This document shows, piece after piece, positions 1 to 6,581 of a DNA stretch of 7,103 nt (positions within the stretch are counted from its first letter, which is position 1; every line of letters starts with the position of its first letter). The notes under the pieces were generated by a model that saw nothing but the letters and a program-made list of their open reading frames with translations, was not told where the DNA came from and ran no database searches. The position numbers were made by a program, and so were the translations under genes. Origin of the DNA: Patescibacteria group bacterium (GTDB lineage Bacteria; Patescibacteria; UBA1384; CAILIB01); assembly GCA_020696955.1 (NCBI GenBank), contig JAJFBK010000029.1:1-7103 (forward strand), in the 5' to 3' direction.

Positions 1-302
1 TGCGCCAAGAAGATACAGTGGCCCGCTTTGGTGGAGATGAGTTCGTAGTAATCGCCAACCACCTCCAGTCTCCAAAAGACGCAATAAAGGTAGCCAAAAA
101 CATCATTGCCTCTCTCAAAGAACCCCTTCCTGTTGCCGGCAAGACAATTACCGTGAAAACCAGTATCGGAATTGCCCTCTATCCATTAGACGGCACTTCT
201 CAGGAACAGCTGGTTCGAAATGCCGATGCCGCTCTCTACCAAGTAAAAAAGAACCGCGACCGCGGCTACGCCTTCTTTAATCCTGAAAACGAGAAAAGAT
301 AA
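1..302 (+). CDS. Diguanylate cyclase GGDEF domain, C-terminal part (5' end outside window)
   Basis: The end of a protein that makes cyclic di-GMP from two GTP. The reading frame is open from the first base, so the GTG at 18 is internal and the true start lies upstream. About 99 residues are visible. The active-site GGDEF is encoded at 30-44. An RxxD inhibitory I-site (RQED, bases 3-14) lies exactly five residues before it, the usual spacing for product feedback. Further on are the family's TSIGIALYP strand and the NADAALYQVKK helix near the end. The protein stops about 20 residues after that helix, so no EAL or HD-GYP phosphodiesterase domain follows. Any sensor or membrane part is upstream and cannot be seen. 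The intact GGDEF and I-site suggest an active, product-inhibited cyclase. The stop is 3 bases from the convergent msrB stop. Confidence 0.95.
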   Translation, partial: RQEDTVARFGGDEFVVIANHLQSPKDAIKVAKNIIASLKEPLPVAGKTITVKTSIGIALYPLDGTSQEQLVRNADAALYQVKKNRDRGYAFFNPENEKR

Positions 303-305
303 CCC

Positions 306-707
306 CTATTCTTCAGGTTGGAACTGTAGCGCTATCGAGTTCATGCAATACCGTTCTCCAGTCGGTTCTGGGCCATCATTGAACACGTGTCCCAAGTGGG
401 ATCCGCAACGGCAGCAAATCACCTCATCCCGAACCATTCCCTGAGACTCATCGTCGGTAACCTCTACTGCCTCGTCAGAAATCGGGGCATAAAAACTGGG
501 CCATCCTGAACCGGAATCGTATTTAGTTTCAGAAGAAAAAAGCTCATGCCCGCAGGCAGCGCAGTAATAAGTTCCGGGATCATGCATATCCCAATACGCA
601 CCAGTGAAGGGAGGTTCGGTCCCCTTTCCCCTCATGACCTCGTACTGCTCGTCAGTGAGCTCTTCCTGCCATTCCTCTTCAGCTTTGACCACTTTTTTAA
701 CACCCAT
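306..707 (-). CDS. msrB: Peptide-methionine (R)-S-oxide reductase MsrB
   Basis: Reduces the R epimer of methionine sulfoxide in oxidised proteins. At 133 residues it is a full-length, stand-alone MsrB. Visible family signatures are [12 protein letters not shown] (29-40), [10 protein letters not shown] (63-72), [10 protein letters not shown] (104-113) and the catalytic GERYCMNS, with Cys121 as the nucleophile. Two CxxC pairs (Cys49/Cys52 and Cys98/Cys101) form the structural zinc site. Ser67 sits where, as I recall, E. coli MsrB has a Cys, so the resolving thiol is unclear; Cys99, beside the zinc pair, is an extra Cys. There is no signal peptide, so it is cytoplasmic. It is not fused to MsrA, and no msrA is in the window. 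The ATG at 707 is the only sensible start, although no Shine-Dalgarno precedes it. The gene lies 67 bases downstream of the membrane protein gene on the same strand, so co-transcription is possible. Confidence 0.97.
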   Translation of the reverse strand: MGVKKVVKAEEEWQEELTDEQYEVMRGKGTEPPFTGAYWDMHDPGTYYCAACGHELFSSETKYDSGSGWPSFYAPISDEAVEVTDDESQGMVRDEVICCRCGSHLGHVFNDGPEPTGERYCMNSIALQFQPEE

Positions 708-774
708 AGCGGCACCGATTAGGAGTAAGTACCTTTTTTATACCTGAAAATGTCCGATCCGATTGTGGGATGGC
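708..774 (-). promoter_or_regulatory. Intergenic region upstream of msrB with a possible -10 box
   Basis: On the - strand the sequence TATAAA (742-737) lies about 30 bases before the msrB ATG and could be a -10 element. No good -35 is found at 16-18 bases. The 12-mer GAAAATGTCCGA (746-757, + strand) recurs at 6505-6516, upstream of another - strand gene. msrB may have its own weak promoter or be read through from the membrane protein gene. Confidence 0.3.
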
Positions 775-785
775 TTACGCCATCC
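768..785 (-). other. Perfect hairpin spanning the stop codon of the membrane protein gene
   Basis: GGATGGC (768-774) and GCCATCC (779-785) form a perfect 7-base-pair GC-rich stem with a 4-base loop. The TAA stop of the upstream gene (777-775) is mostly in the loop. No T run follows on the - strand, so it is not a standard intrinsic terminator. It could protect the 3' end of the transcript, attenuate read-through into msrB, or be chance. Confidence 0.4.
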
Positions 786-1902
786 TTATATCGTTTCCTA
801 AATCCTTTTCTCGAAAATAAAGCATGTACACTTCCAGAGTCGTAACGAACACTATCATTATTACCGGGCCAAAGATGGCGCCAAGAAATCCGAATTTCGC
901 AATTCCGGCAAAAAGACTGACTATTACCAGTGCCGGATGAAGGCTTGCCTCTTTGTGTACGAGCATAGGACGAAGCAGATTATCCAAGTTACTAACGATG
1001 ACCAGGTTTCCGAAGATCTGAAGGGCACCCTGCCATACGTTCCCGGTAAGAATAAGGGCAATACCTATCGGTATGGCGATAATTCCAGCCCCGAGTGGAA
1101 CGATGGAAGCAATCACCGCCAAAAGGCCCAGAAAGGCGGCATACTGCACTCCGGCCGCCCACAGGAACAGCCCGGTGATGGTTCCCTGAAGCAAAGCTAT
1201 GATGAACGTTCCTCGAACCATGGAGACAGCCATGATCTTAACTCGTCGAATATAGAGATTGTCGATTTGATCTCCCAAGGGACTGAGCCTGAGCACGTAG
1301 GCTTTCATTCTGTCGTAATTGGTAAGCAAGGCTCCTACGATAGAAAAGGCAATGAAGAGTGAGGGAATGGCGTTAAAGATCTTGTTTCCAAAGCCTTGAG
1401 CCCCTGCAAACAATACGGTCCCCGCAGTCTTGGCAGTCTCCTGCAAACGAACCGAAAGCTGGTCTGGGGTTATTTGGAAGTTCAAACCAGGGATCAAATT
1501 AGCCAGTTCGTTAATCCGGTCAACCAGCCATGGCAGTGAGAGCCCGTTGGCAAACGTTGCGTTCCCTGATTTGCCGACAAAGTCCCCCACAACCTGGACG
1601 GTCAGGTTTGCGGCAATGGCAACCGGCACCGTTAGAACCACAGCCATTACTACGTAGGTAAGCGGAAGAGCAACCCAGACCCTCCCACCAAACCAGGAAT
1701 GGAAGCGTCGATACATCGGGTAGAGCACTACTCCAAGCACGAAAGAAAACAGGATAGTAGGAATATAATCCCGGACGAACATATAGACACCCACAAAGGC
1801 GGTGGCCATGAGCAAGTAGAAGAAAAAGCGGGCCTCCTTACCGTGAGAAATATGTTTCGGCAATGCAGTCATAAAAGAAATTAGAATATGTGGCTCAACC
1901 AT
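775..1902 (-). CDS. AI-2E family (PerM/UPF0118) membrane protein
   Basis: A multi-pass inner-membrane protein of the family named after the E. coli AI-2 exporter TqsA/YdgG. Members also include PerM and sodium/proton antiporters, so the name does not establish autoinducer export. From the ATG at 1902 it has 375 residues, a normal length. The fold is visible in order: two N-terminal helices, the second ending in the typical FVLGVVLYPMYRRF stretch; a third helix pair; a soluble loop rich in polar residues; then a block of C-terminal helices. These include a VPLGAGIIAIPIG re-entrant-like segment, the hallmark NLDNLLRP and a terminal GFLGAIFGPVIMI. Start choice: GTG 1929 or ATG 1926 would add 8-9 residues but lie 13-16 bases from the terminator. 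ATG 1902 has a weak GGGCGGA upstream and clears the hairpin; ATG 1872 is also possible. The substrate cannot be predicted. Confidence 0.9.
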   Translation of the reverse strand: MVEPHILISFMTALPKHISHGKEARFFFYLLMATAFVGVYMFVRDYIPTILFSFVLGVVLYPMYRRFHSWFGGRVWVALPLTYVVMAVVLTVPVAIAANLTVQVVGDFVGKSGNATFANGLSLPWLVDRINELANLIPGLNFQITPDQLSVRLQETAKTAGTVLFAGAQGFGNKIFNAIPSLFIAFSIVGALLTNYDRMKAYVLRLSPLGDQIDNLYIRRVKIMAVSMVRGTFIIALLQGTITGLFLWAAGVQYAAFLGLLAVIASIVPLGAGIIAIPIGIALILTGNVWQGALQIFGNLVIVSNLDNLLRPMLVHKEASLHPALVIVSLFAGIAKFGFLGAIFGPVIMIVFVTTLEVYMLYFREKDLGNDIRMA

Positions 1903-1942
1903 AGCAGAATTTCCGCCCTGAAGCATCACCTGAAAGAAACTA

Positions 1943-1972
1943 AAAAGAACGAAGCACGGGCTTCGTTCTTTT
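1943..1972 (-). terminator. Strong intrinsic terminator after the histidine kinase gene
   Basis: AAAAGAACGAAGC (1943-1955) pairs perfectly over 13 bases with its complement at 1960-1972, closed by a 4-base ACGG loop. On the - strand the stem ends in a run of T residues. It begins 20 bases after the kinase TAA (1993-1995). The A/T flanks make it symmetrical, so it could act on both strands. It should uncouple the kinase transcript from the downstream membrane protein gene. Confidence 0.9.
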
Positions 1973-1992
1973 GGCTAAAGTCGCCAATCGCC

Positions 1993-4062
1993 TTACAAAT
2001 GCTTGGTCGGAATCGATACCACGAAGGTCGACCCCTCACCCTCTTTGCTCATTGCGGCAATAGAGCCCTTGTGGCGGTCAACTATCTTTTTACAGATTGC
2101 AAGGCCAATTCCAGTGCCCTCATAAGCATCCTTGCCATGTAGGCGCTGGAAAATAGTAAAGATTTTTTCGGAGTATGACTGGTCAAAGCCGATGCCATTA
2201 TCCTTAATTGAAATAACTCTCATTCCGTTTTCATCTTTGGCTTTTACGGTAATCTTCGGCTTCACCCCGTCTCTATGGTACTTGAGAGCGTTTGAAATGA
2301 GATTCTGTAGAAGGAGCCGGATCTGTACTGGGTCAGCCTCTAACTCTCCTAGGTTTCCCACTTCTACGGTTGCCCCCACTTGCTGGATGCGCATATCGAG
2401 ATCATCCAGAGCCTCTCTGGCAACCTTGTTCAAGTCTTGCTTCTCGAAAGGCTGGGCGTTAGTGGTAACCCGTGAGTAATTAAGGAGATCGCTGATAAGG
2501 GTGCTCATGCGCCGGGCAGACTTCTGCATGATGCCGAGATATCGCTTTCCTTCTTCAGTGAGGTTGTCACTGTCACTTCTAAGTAAAAGGTTGGAGAAGG
2601 AATTGATCTTACGAAGCGGTTCTTGAAGGTCATGGGAAGCTACATAGGCAAAATCTTGAAGTTCAGAATTACTACGCTCCAATTCAATATTGGCAACAGT
2701 AAGCTGCTGGGTACGCTCTGATACCCGTTGCTCCAACTCTTCGTTCAACTGTTTGATTTGGCCAAAAAGCTGGGCATTTTCCACGGCAATTGCCGCCCTG
2801 CTCGCCATCTCTTCAGCAAATTCAAGGTCTTGTTTGGTAAATATTTTTTTTGATTCGGCAGAAACCAAGATCATCGAACCAAGAATGCGGTTCTGGGTCT
2901 TCAGGGCAACAATCATCACTGAAGTAAAGCCGACCTTTCGACTAAGCTCCAAGGTCCTTTTGTCAGGAATCGAAGCCACTAACAACTCATCGGTAACCAA
3001 GGGATAAAACTCTGATACTCCGGTAATGGCGACCCTGGCGGCGCCGGTTGGATTTTCAGGGTCAGGAACACGAATTTTTTGGAGTTCGTCGGCCAACTTC
3101 AACTTTTCAGGGTCTATGTGAGCCACATGAACCGACTCCAAGACGTTCTGCTCGTTAAGAAGACTGATTCCACACCAGTCTGCGATACCGGGAACCGCCA
3201 GAGTAGCCAAGTCTTTGAGCGTCTTGTGATAGTCCAAACTTGCGCCAAGAACTTTCCCGGCTTGCGCCAAGAATCGCTGCCTGTCTTCTCGCTCCTTATG
3301 GTCTGTGATGTCAGTACAGGTTCCGAACCAACGAATTATCTCCCCATTCTCATCAAACATTGGCTCAGCCCGCCCAATAAACCAGCGATACACCCCGTCA
3401 TGTCGACGAAGGCGATATTCGAACTCATATAATTTTCCAGTCTTAAGACACTGGTTCCATACCTTTACGGAATGTTTGTAATCTTCGGGATGCAGAACCA
3501 TTGACCAACCGTCATTGCTTTCGCCTTCAGCCAGGCCGGTGTACTCATACCAACGGCTGTTATGGTAGTCATGATAGCCGTCAGGTCTGGTGGTCCATAC
3601 CAGCTGAGGCATGGCGTCGGCCAAAAAGCGAAAATGCTCCTCTCTCTCATGAAGCTCTTCCTCTATTTCTTTTCGCTCCGTAATGTCATGGGCAAGCACC
3701 ACGACCCCTAAAACCACTCCCTTGGGATCTTTATCTGGTCGATACTGCACGTCAAAGTAACGGGTCTCACCCTCTTTATTGGTGATCTCGTTCTCAAAAC
3801 GAACGGGCTTCCCTTTTAGGGCCTTTTCAAGGTTGACCCTGGAAGCTTGGTACCCCTTCTCCCCCAACACCTCTTTGATGGTTTTTCCCACCACTTCGTC
3901 TTCTTTTATGCCAAAGAATAACTCGTACGCCCTGTTGGCAAAGCGGTACTTCTTATCGGCATCAATGTAAGAAATGAAGTCAGAAACTGTGTTGGTAATG
4001 AGTCGTAGCTGAGAAAAACTGCTAGAAAATGGAAGAAATTCAGACTGGCTATCGTGTTTCAT
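1993..4062 (-). CDS. Soluble PAS-PAS-GAF sensor histidine kinase
   Basis: A 689-residue two-component sensor kinase that autophosphorylates on His and passes the phosphate to a response regulator. Domains in order: PAS1 (about 20-130, closing with HDITERK), PAS2 (about 143-257, closing with the similar CTDITDHKE), GAF (about 275-430), a predicted coiled coil (about 432-470), HisKA with phospho-acceptor His477 in SHDLQEPLRK, and HATPase_c (about 575-687). All ATP-binding boxes are present: N box Asn587/Asn591, G1 DNGIGF (621-626), G2 GTGIGL (649-654), G3 GEGSTF (675-680). No membrane segment or receiver domain is present, so it should sense a cytosolic signal. No ligand can be inferred. No response regulator is in the window, making it an orphan here. 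The ATG at 4062 has no Shine-Dalgarno. It is divergent from the sigma factor gene and ends in a strong terminator. Confidence 0.96.
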   Translation of the reverse strand: MKHDSQSEFLPFSSSFSQLRLITNTVSDFISYIDADKKYRFANRAYELFFGIKEDEVVGKTIKEVLGEKGYQASRVNLEKALKGKPVRFENEITNKEGETRYFDVQYRPDKDPKGVVLGVVVLAHDITERKEIEEELHEREEHFRFLADAMPQLVWTTRPDGYHDYHNSRWYEYTGLAEGESNDGWSMVLHPEDYKHSVKVWNQCLKTGKLYEFEYRLRRHDGVYRWFIGRAEPMFDENGEIIRWFGTCTDITDHKEREDRQRFLAQAGKVLGASLDYHKTLKDLATLAVPGIADWCGISLLNEQNVLESVHVAHIDPEKLKLADELQKIRVPDPENPTGAARVAITGVSEFYPLVTDELLVASIPDKRTLELSRKVGFTSVMIVALKTQNRILGSMILVSAESKKIFTKQDLEFAEEMASRAAIAVENAQLFGQIKQLNEELEQRVSERTQQLTVANIELERSNSELQDFAYVASHDLQEPLRKINSFSNLLLRSDSDNLTEEGKRYLGIMQKSARRMSTLISDLLNYSRVTTNAQPFEKQDLNKVAREALDDLDMRIQQVGATVEVGNLGELEADPVQIRLLLQNLISNALKYHRDGVKPKITVKAKDENGMRVISIKDNGIGFDQSYSEKIFTIFQRLHGKDAYEGTGIGLAICKKIVDRHKGSIAAMSKEGEGSTFVVSIPTKHL
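3239..3273 (+). repeat. 13-base direct repeat CTTGCGCCAAGAA inside the kinase gene
   Basis: Exact copies at 3239-3251 and 3261-3273, 22 bases apart, lie in the coding region before the GAF domain. The spacing is not a multiple of three, so the copies are read in different frames (F-L-A-Q and V-L-G-A-S). Both contain the octamer GCCAAGAA that recurs through the window. Confidence 0.6.
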
Positions 4063-4093
4063 TAAAAATTCATGAAGTGATACATTTCAACGT

Positions 4094-4122
4094 ATAATAC
4101 ACGATCTCGGTCAAATTGTAAG
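4094..4122 (-). promoter_or_regulatory. Probable promoter of the histidine kinase gene
   Basis: On the - strand CTTACA (4122-4117) and TATTAT (4099-4094) are separated by 17 bases, matching the sigma-70 consensus at 4/6 and 5/6 positions. Transcription would start near 4087, leaving a leader of about 25 bases. The + strand carries a perfect TATAAT at 4093-4098 in the same place, but with a poor -35. Confidence 0.5.
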
Positions 4123-4186
4123 TGAGAAATAAACCATTTTCAAAGAATCCCGCCTGCGTTACTTTTTTCGCCGGCCAACATAGTAC

Positions 4187-4199
4187 ATACTAGAGACAC
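4187..4199 (+). promoter_or_regulatory. Promoter-like motif of the sigma/anti-sigma operon
   Basis: ATACTAGAGACAC lies 14 bases before the sigma factor ATG and recurs exactly at 6544-6556, upstream of another + strand gene. The hexamer CATACT (4186-4191) is a possible -10 element, matching 4/6, with only a T run (4163-4168) at the -35 position. A start near 4198 would give a leader of about 16 bases with no Shine-Dalgarno. No classical ECF promoter (GGAAC/CGTC type) is seen, so self-activation by this sigma factor is not evident. Confidence 0.4.
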
Positions 4200-4213
4200 A
4201 ACAATACCACCCT

Positions 4214-4792
4214 ATGAACCCTGAGGAATCAAGTGCGATTACGGCATGTCAAAACGGAGACCAGGAACGGTTTTCTTTTCTTTATGACAAGTACGTTGAT
4301 GCCATTTACGCATACGCCTTCCGGCAAACCTACCAGAAAGAGCTGGCTGAGGATCTTACCAGCCAAACCTTTCTTCAGGCCCTAAGACGAATTGAGACCT
4401 ACCAAGCGGACAAAGGAAACTTCTCAACCTGGCTGTATCAAATCGCTCGCAATCTTGTATACCAGCACTTTCGCTCCTACAGGCCAACCCTTACCATAGA
4501 CGAGGTATGGGAAGTGGCTGGCAAAGCAGACGTAGTCAAGGAAGCGGAGCAAGGCAGGCAACTAGCAATTATCAAGGAATATTTGGAGAGCCTTCGCCCC
4601 AGCCAACAAGAAGTTTTACGGTTACGCCTCTGGGAAGAGCTCAGTTACGAAGAAATTGCGGCAATAACCGGCAAAAGTGAGTCGAGTTGCAAGATGTCAT
4701 TTTCCAGGGCCATCCGCCAACTGCGAACAGAATTGGCTTACCTGATAGCACCCCTTCTTACCATCATTACCATTCATAACTTCATAGTATGA
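4214..4792 (+). CDS. ECF-type RNA polymerase sigma factor with hydrophobic C-terminal tail
   Basis: A 192-residue group 4 (ECF) sigma factor that directs RNA polymerase to an alternative promoter set. Region 2 spans about 15-88, with FSFLYDKYVDAIYAYAFR, the region 2.2-like AEDLTSQTFLQALR and NFSTWLYQIARNLVYQHFR. A linker (about 89-120) contains no region 3. Region 4 spans about 122-174, with the helix-turn-helix LSYEEIAAITGKSESSCKMS. The last 18 residues (175-192: Ala, Leu, Ile, Thr, Pro, with one His and one Asn) are almost wholly hydrophobic. Ordinary ECF factors usually end soon after region 4. The TGA stop overlaps the next ATG (ATGA at 4789-4792), so translation is coupled to the membrane protein gene, as expected for a sigma/anti-sigma pair. 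The ATG at 4214 begins immediately before region 2 and has no Shine-Dalgarno. Confidence 0.95.
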   Translation: MNPEESSAITACQNGDQERFSFLYDKYVDAIYAYAFRQTYQKELAEDLTSQTFLQALRRIETYQADKGNFSTWLYQIARNLVYQHFRSYRPTLTIDEVWEVAGKADVVKEAEQGRQLAIIKEYLESLRPSQQEVLRLRLWEELSYEEIAAITGKSESSCKMSFSRAIRQLRTELAYLIAPLLTIITIHNFIV

Positions 4793-6162
4793 CTGAACAA
4801 GCCATCACCAAACTGATAACCGAGATGTGCCAAGAAGATTCCAGGCTAAAGGGAAAAGAAGTTGAAGTCCGTGAGATTATCCAGGCACTTTTGGCCGCCA
4901 AGCCAGACGCTTCTGCTACCCCTGAATTTAAAGAGATGCTACGAACCAAGCTTCTTAGCCAAAAGGACGACCAGCCTTCAACCCTCAAGACTCGGCGCTG
5001 GTTGATGCCGTTGGCACTGGGCACTGCTGCAATAGTGGCGGGCGTTGCCGCTTACCCTCTCATTCGCCAAAACAGCAACGGTATGAAGGTCACCGCACTG
5101 GGTGAAAATGCCTTTGGATCCATAAGCCTCAACTCTGCTGGAGATTCTTCCCTGCGGAAGACAAGCGGAGGGGCAGAGACTGCCACCATGAGCTTGGACC
5201 GGGACAGCAGCGCTTCGGCTCCAGCCATCGACATTGCTCCCCTGCCAGTCCAGTCTTTTCGATATGTTTACACCGGAGAGGCAGTTCTACAGAACGAATC
5301 AAAACTTGAAGTTTTTAGGCGGGCAAAGAGTACCGGACCTTCAGCCAAGAACATACTTGGCGACCTTGGTTCCCTTTCGCTTAATAAGAACGCCTTTGCC
5401 GACTCCACTCTCCAGAGTATAAGCTTTGGCCAGGGAGAGGACGCCTACCGGGCAGACATAGACTTCGCTAACGGTCGGCTTTCCATCATTCTGGTCGGCA
5501 GCTCCAGCGGTTCTGAAAAAACAACTGCCGCCACATCGCTCCCAAAAGAAGAAACGGTACAGATCACCGATGACTTTCTGGAAAGCTTTGGCATCAGCCG
5601 TTCAGGCTACGGTGATCCAATAGTCACTCCTGGATACAATCCTGTTGCCGGCGGAGGCTTTGGAACTGATGCCATGCTCATCCGCGAAACCATGGACCAG
5701 CAGGTCATCTACCCCCTGATCATGAACGATAAAAAGGTCTACGACTTGGGCGGAAACCTGGTTGGCATGGGCCTGTCGGTAAGTGCCACCAAAAAGAAGG
5801 TGACACTTTTGAACGCTTCTTTTTCAAACAGCTTTGAAAGCTCAAAATATGACGCCGAAACCAGTTTCCAGGCAATAATCGAAGCTGCCAAACTAGGCGG
5901 GCTTCAAAAATATTACTCTGGCGAGGGAGAAATAACGGAAGTCAGCCTTGAAAAGCCTGAATTTGCCTACGTCCAAACCACCCAGTACCGTAATAACACC
6001 AGCGAAGAACTACTTGTGCCCGCCTATGCCTTCCAGGTCTCAGAGAAAGACTCCGACAAAGGATACCTCCGCACCATTATCGTGCCGTTGGTAAAAGGAT
6101 TGCTGGACCAAGACATGCCAGGTCAGATTGAACCGGCTGTCATGCCAAGGCCCGCACTTTAA
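4789..6162 (+). CDS. Single-pass membrane protein, probable anti-sigma factor with large extracytoplasmic domain
   Basis: No known family is recognised for the full 457 residues. A cytoplasmic N-terminus (1-70) is predicted as short helices, including EFKEMLRTKLL (47-55), a pattern common in anti-sigma N-termini. One membrane helix follows (about 71-91), preceded by KTRR (positive-inside, N-in/C-out). Next come a Ser-rich linker (about 95-150) and about 300 extracytoplasmic residues. There is no zinc anti-sigma HxxxCxxC motif, and Cys14 is the only Cys. The C-terminal third (YPLIMNDKKVYD, then VSATKKKVTLLNASF, FQAIIEAAKLGG and LLVPAYAFQV) resembles the strand-helix repeats of YycI/PepSY-like domains; this is a pattern-level inference. 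The role as anti-sigma factor rests on the ATGA overlap with the sigma gene, the topology and the N-terminal pattern. A ligand- or stress-sensing ectodomain releasing the sigma factor is plausible. It ends 3 bases before the next stop on the opposite strand. Confidence 0.85.
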   Translation: MTEQAITKLITEMCQEDSRLKGKEVEVREIIQALLAAKPDASATPEFKEMLRTKLLSQKDDQPSTLKTRRWLMPLALGTAAIVAGVAAYPLIRQNSNGMKVTALGENAFGSISLNSAGDSSLRKTSGGAETATMSLDRDSSASAPAIDIAPLPVQSFRYVYTGEAVLQNESKLEVFRRAKSTGPSAKNILGDLGSLSLNKNAFADSTLQSISFGQGEDAYRADIDFANGRLSIILVGSSSGSEKTTAATSLPKEETVQITDDFLESFGISRSGYGDPIVTPGYNPVAGGGFGTDAMLIRETMDQQVIYPLIMNDKKVYDLGGNLVGMGLSVSATKKKVTLLNASFSNSFESSKYDAETSFQAIIEAAKLGGLQKYYSGEGEITEVSLEKPEFAYVQTTQYRNNTSEELLVPAYAFQVSEKDSDKGYLRTIIVPLVKGLLDQDMPGQIEPAVMPRPAL

Positions 6163-6165
6163 GGC

Positions 6166-6474
6166 TTACTCGAAATAGAGAACCCCAGCCACCAGCTCCA
6201 TGGCCATTACCACGTAAGGCAGGAAGAGTATTCTTTTGGCCAGTTTCTGACGGCTTTTAAAGAAGATGGCACAGAGCACCAAAGAAAGGGTTATGACAAA
6301 GGGCAGGCTGACCCAGAGAACCGTAAACAGGGCCAACAAGATTCCTCCTGCCTGAGGACTGTCGTACAAAAATACCACGTAGGGAGCAAGCAAAGTAGAA
6401 ACGGCAAGCAGACAACAAAGAAACAGCACGTGTAGGACGAAGAATACTTTTTTGGTGTTCGAAGAGATTTTCAT
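6166..6474 (-). CDS. Small multi-pass membrane protein of unknown function
   Basis: A 102-residue, very hydrophobic protein that I do not recognise. Membrane segments are about 10-36, 42-72 (long and containing Pro58, so possibly two short helices) and 82-101, giving three or four passes. Positively charged residues lie at the N-terminus (Lys2, Lys8, Lys9) and in the loop KSRQKLAKR (73-81), which places that loop in the cytoplasm. Three Cys residues (20, 21, 68) are all within predicted membrane segments. It is convergent with the anti-sigma gene (3-base gap) and divergent from the gene at 6582. The ATG at 6474 lies six bases after a TATCAT box, so the message may be leaderless. Coding is supported by the strong, evenly spaced hydrophobic pattern. 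Confidence 0.75.
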   Translation of the reverse strand: MKISSNTKKVFFVLHVLFLCCLLAVSTLLAPYVVFLYDSPQAGGILLALFTVLWVSLPFVITLSLVLCAIFFKSRQKLAKRILFLPYVVMAMELVAGVLYFE

Positions 6475-6480
6475 ACTGTT

Positions 6481-6509
6481 ATGATACAGGCACCAGTCAG
6501 AATAGAAAA
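6481..6509 (-). promoter_or_regulatory. Possible promoter of the small membrane protein gene
   Basis: On the - strand TATCAT (6486-6481) matches 5/6 of a -10 box and ends six bases before the ATG at 6474. Transcription would therefore begin at or next to the start codon. The -35 candidate TTTTCT (6509-6504), 17 bases upstream, is weak (3/6). Confidence 0.4.
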
Positions 6510-6510
6510 T

Positions 6511-6541
6511 GTCCGACGGTTTACTCTGCTCCGCTTCGGAC
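6511..6541 (+). repeat. Inverted repeat GTCCGA/TCGGAC around a promoter
   Basis: GTCCGA (6511-6516) and TCGGAC (6536-6541) are 6-base inverted arms 19 bases apart. They enclose the -35 of the + strand promoter and abut its -10, a reasonable operator geometry. GTCCGA also occurs at 752-757 before msrB. The short arms could be chance. Confidence 0.3.
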
Positions 6542-6548
6542 TTATACT
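6520..6548 (+). promoter_or_regulatory. Probable sigma-70 promoter of the gene at 6582
   Basis: TTTACT (6520-6525) and TATACT (6543-6548) are 17 bases apart, matching the consensus at 4/6 and 5/6 positions. Transcription from about 6555 would leave a leader of about 27 bases without a Shine-Dalgarno. The -10 runs into the 13-mer ATACTAGAGACAC, shared with the sigma operon upstream region. Confidence 0.6.
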
Positions 6549-6581
6549 AGAGACACCTTACCCACTCTGGCTTTCAGATTC

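Noticed and set aside
937..1362. A 141-codon + strand open frame opposite the AI-2E family gene
   Set aside because: It is antisense to a well-supported membrane protein and its translation is polar, low-quality and unlike any family. The other long antisense frames (for example 2132-2479, 2690-3007, 3079-3432) are shadows of the kinase for the same reason.
775..1902. Reading the AI-2E family protein as evidence for quorum sensing
   Set aside because: The family name covers exporters, antiporters and uncharacterised permeases. No luxS or lsr gene is in the window.
4060..4073. A four-codon - strand leader ATGAATTTTTAA overlapping the kinase start as TAATG
   Set aside because: It is too short, has no ribosome site and is AT-rich, so it is most likely chance.
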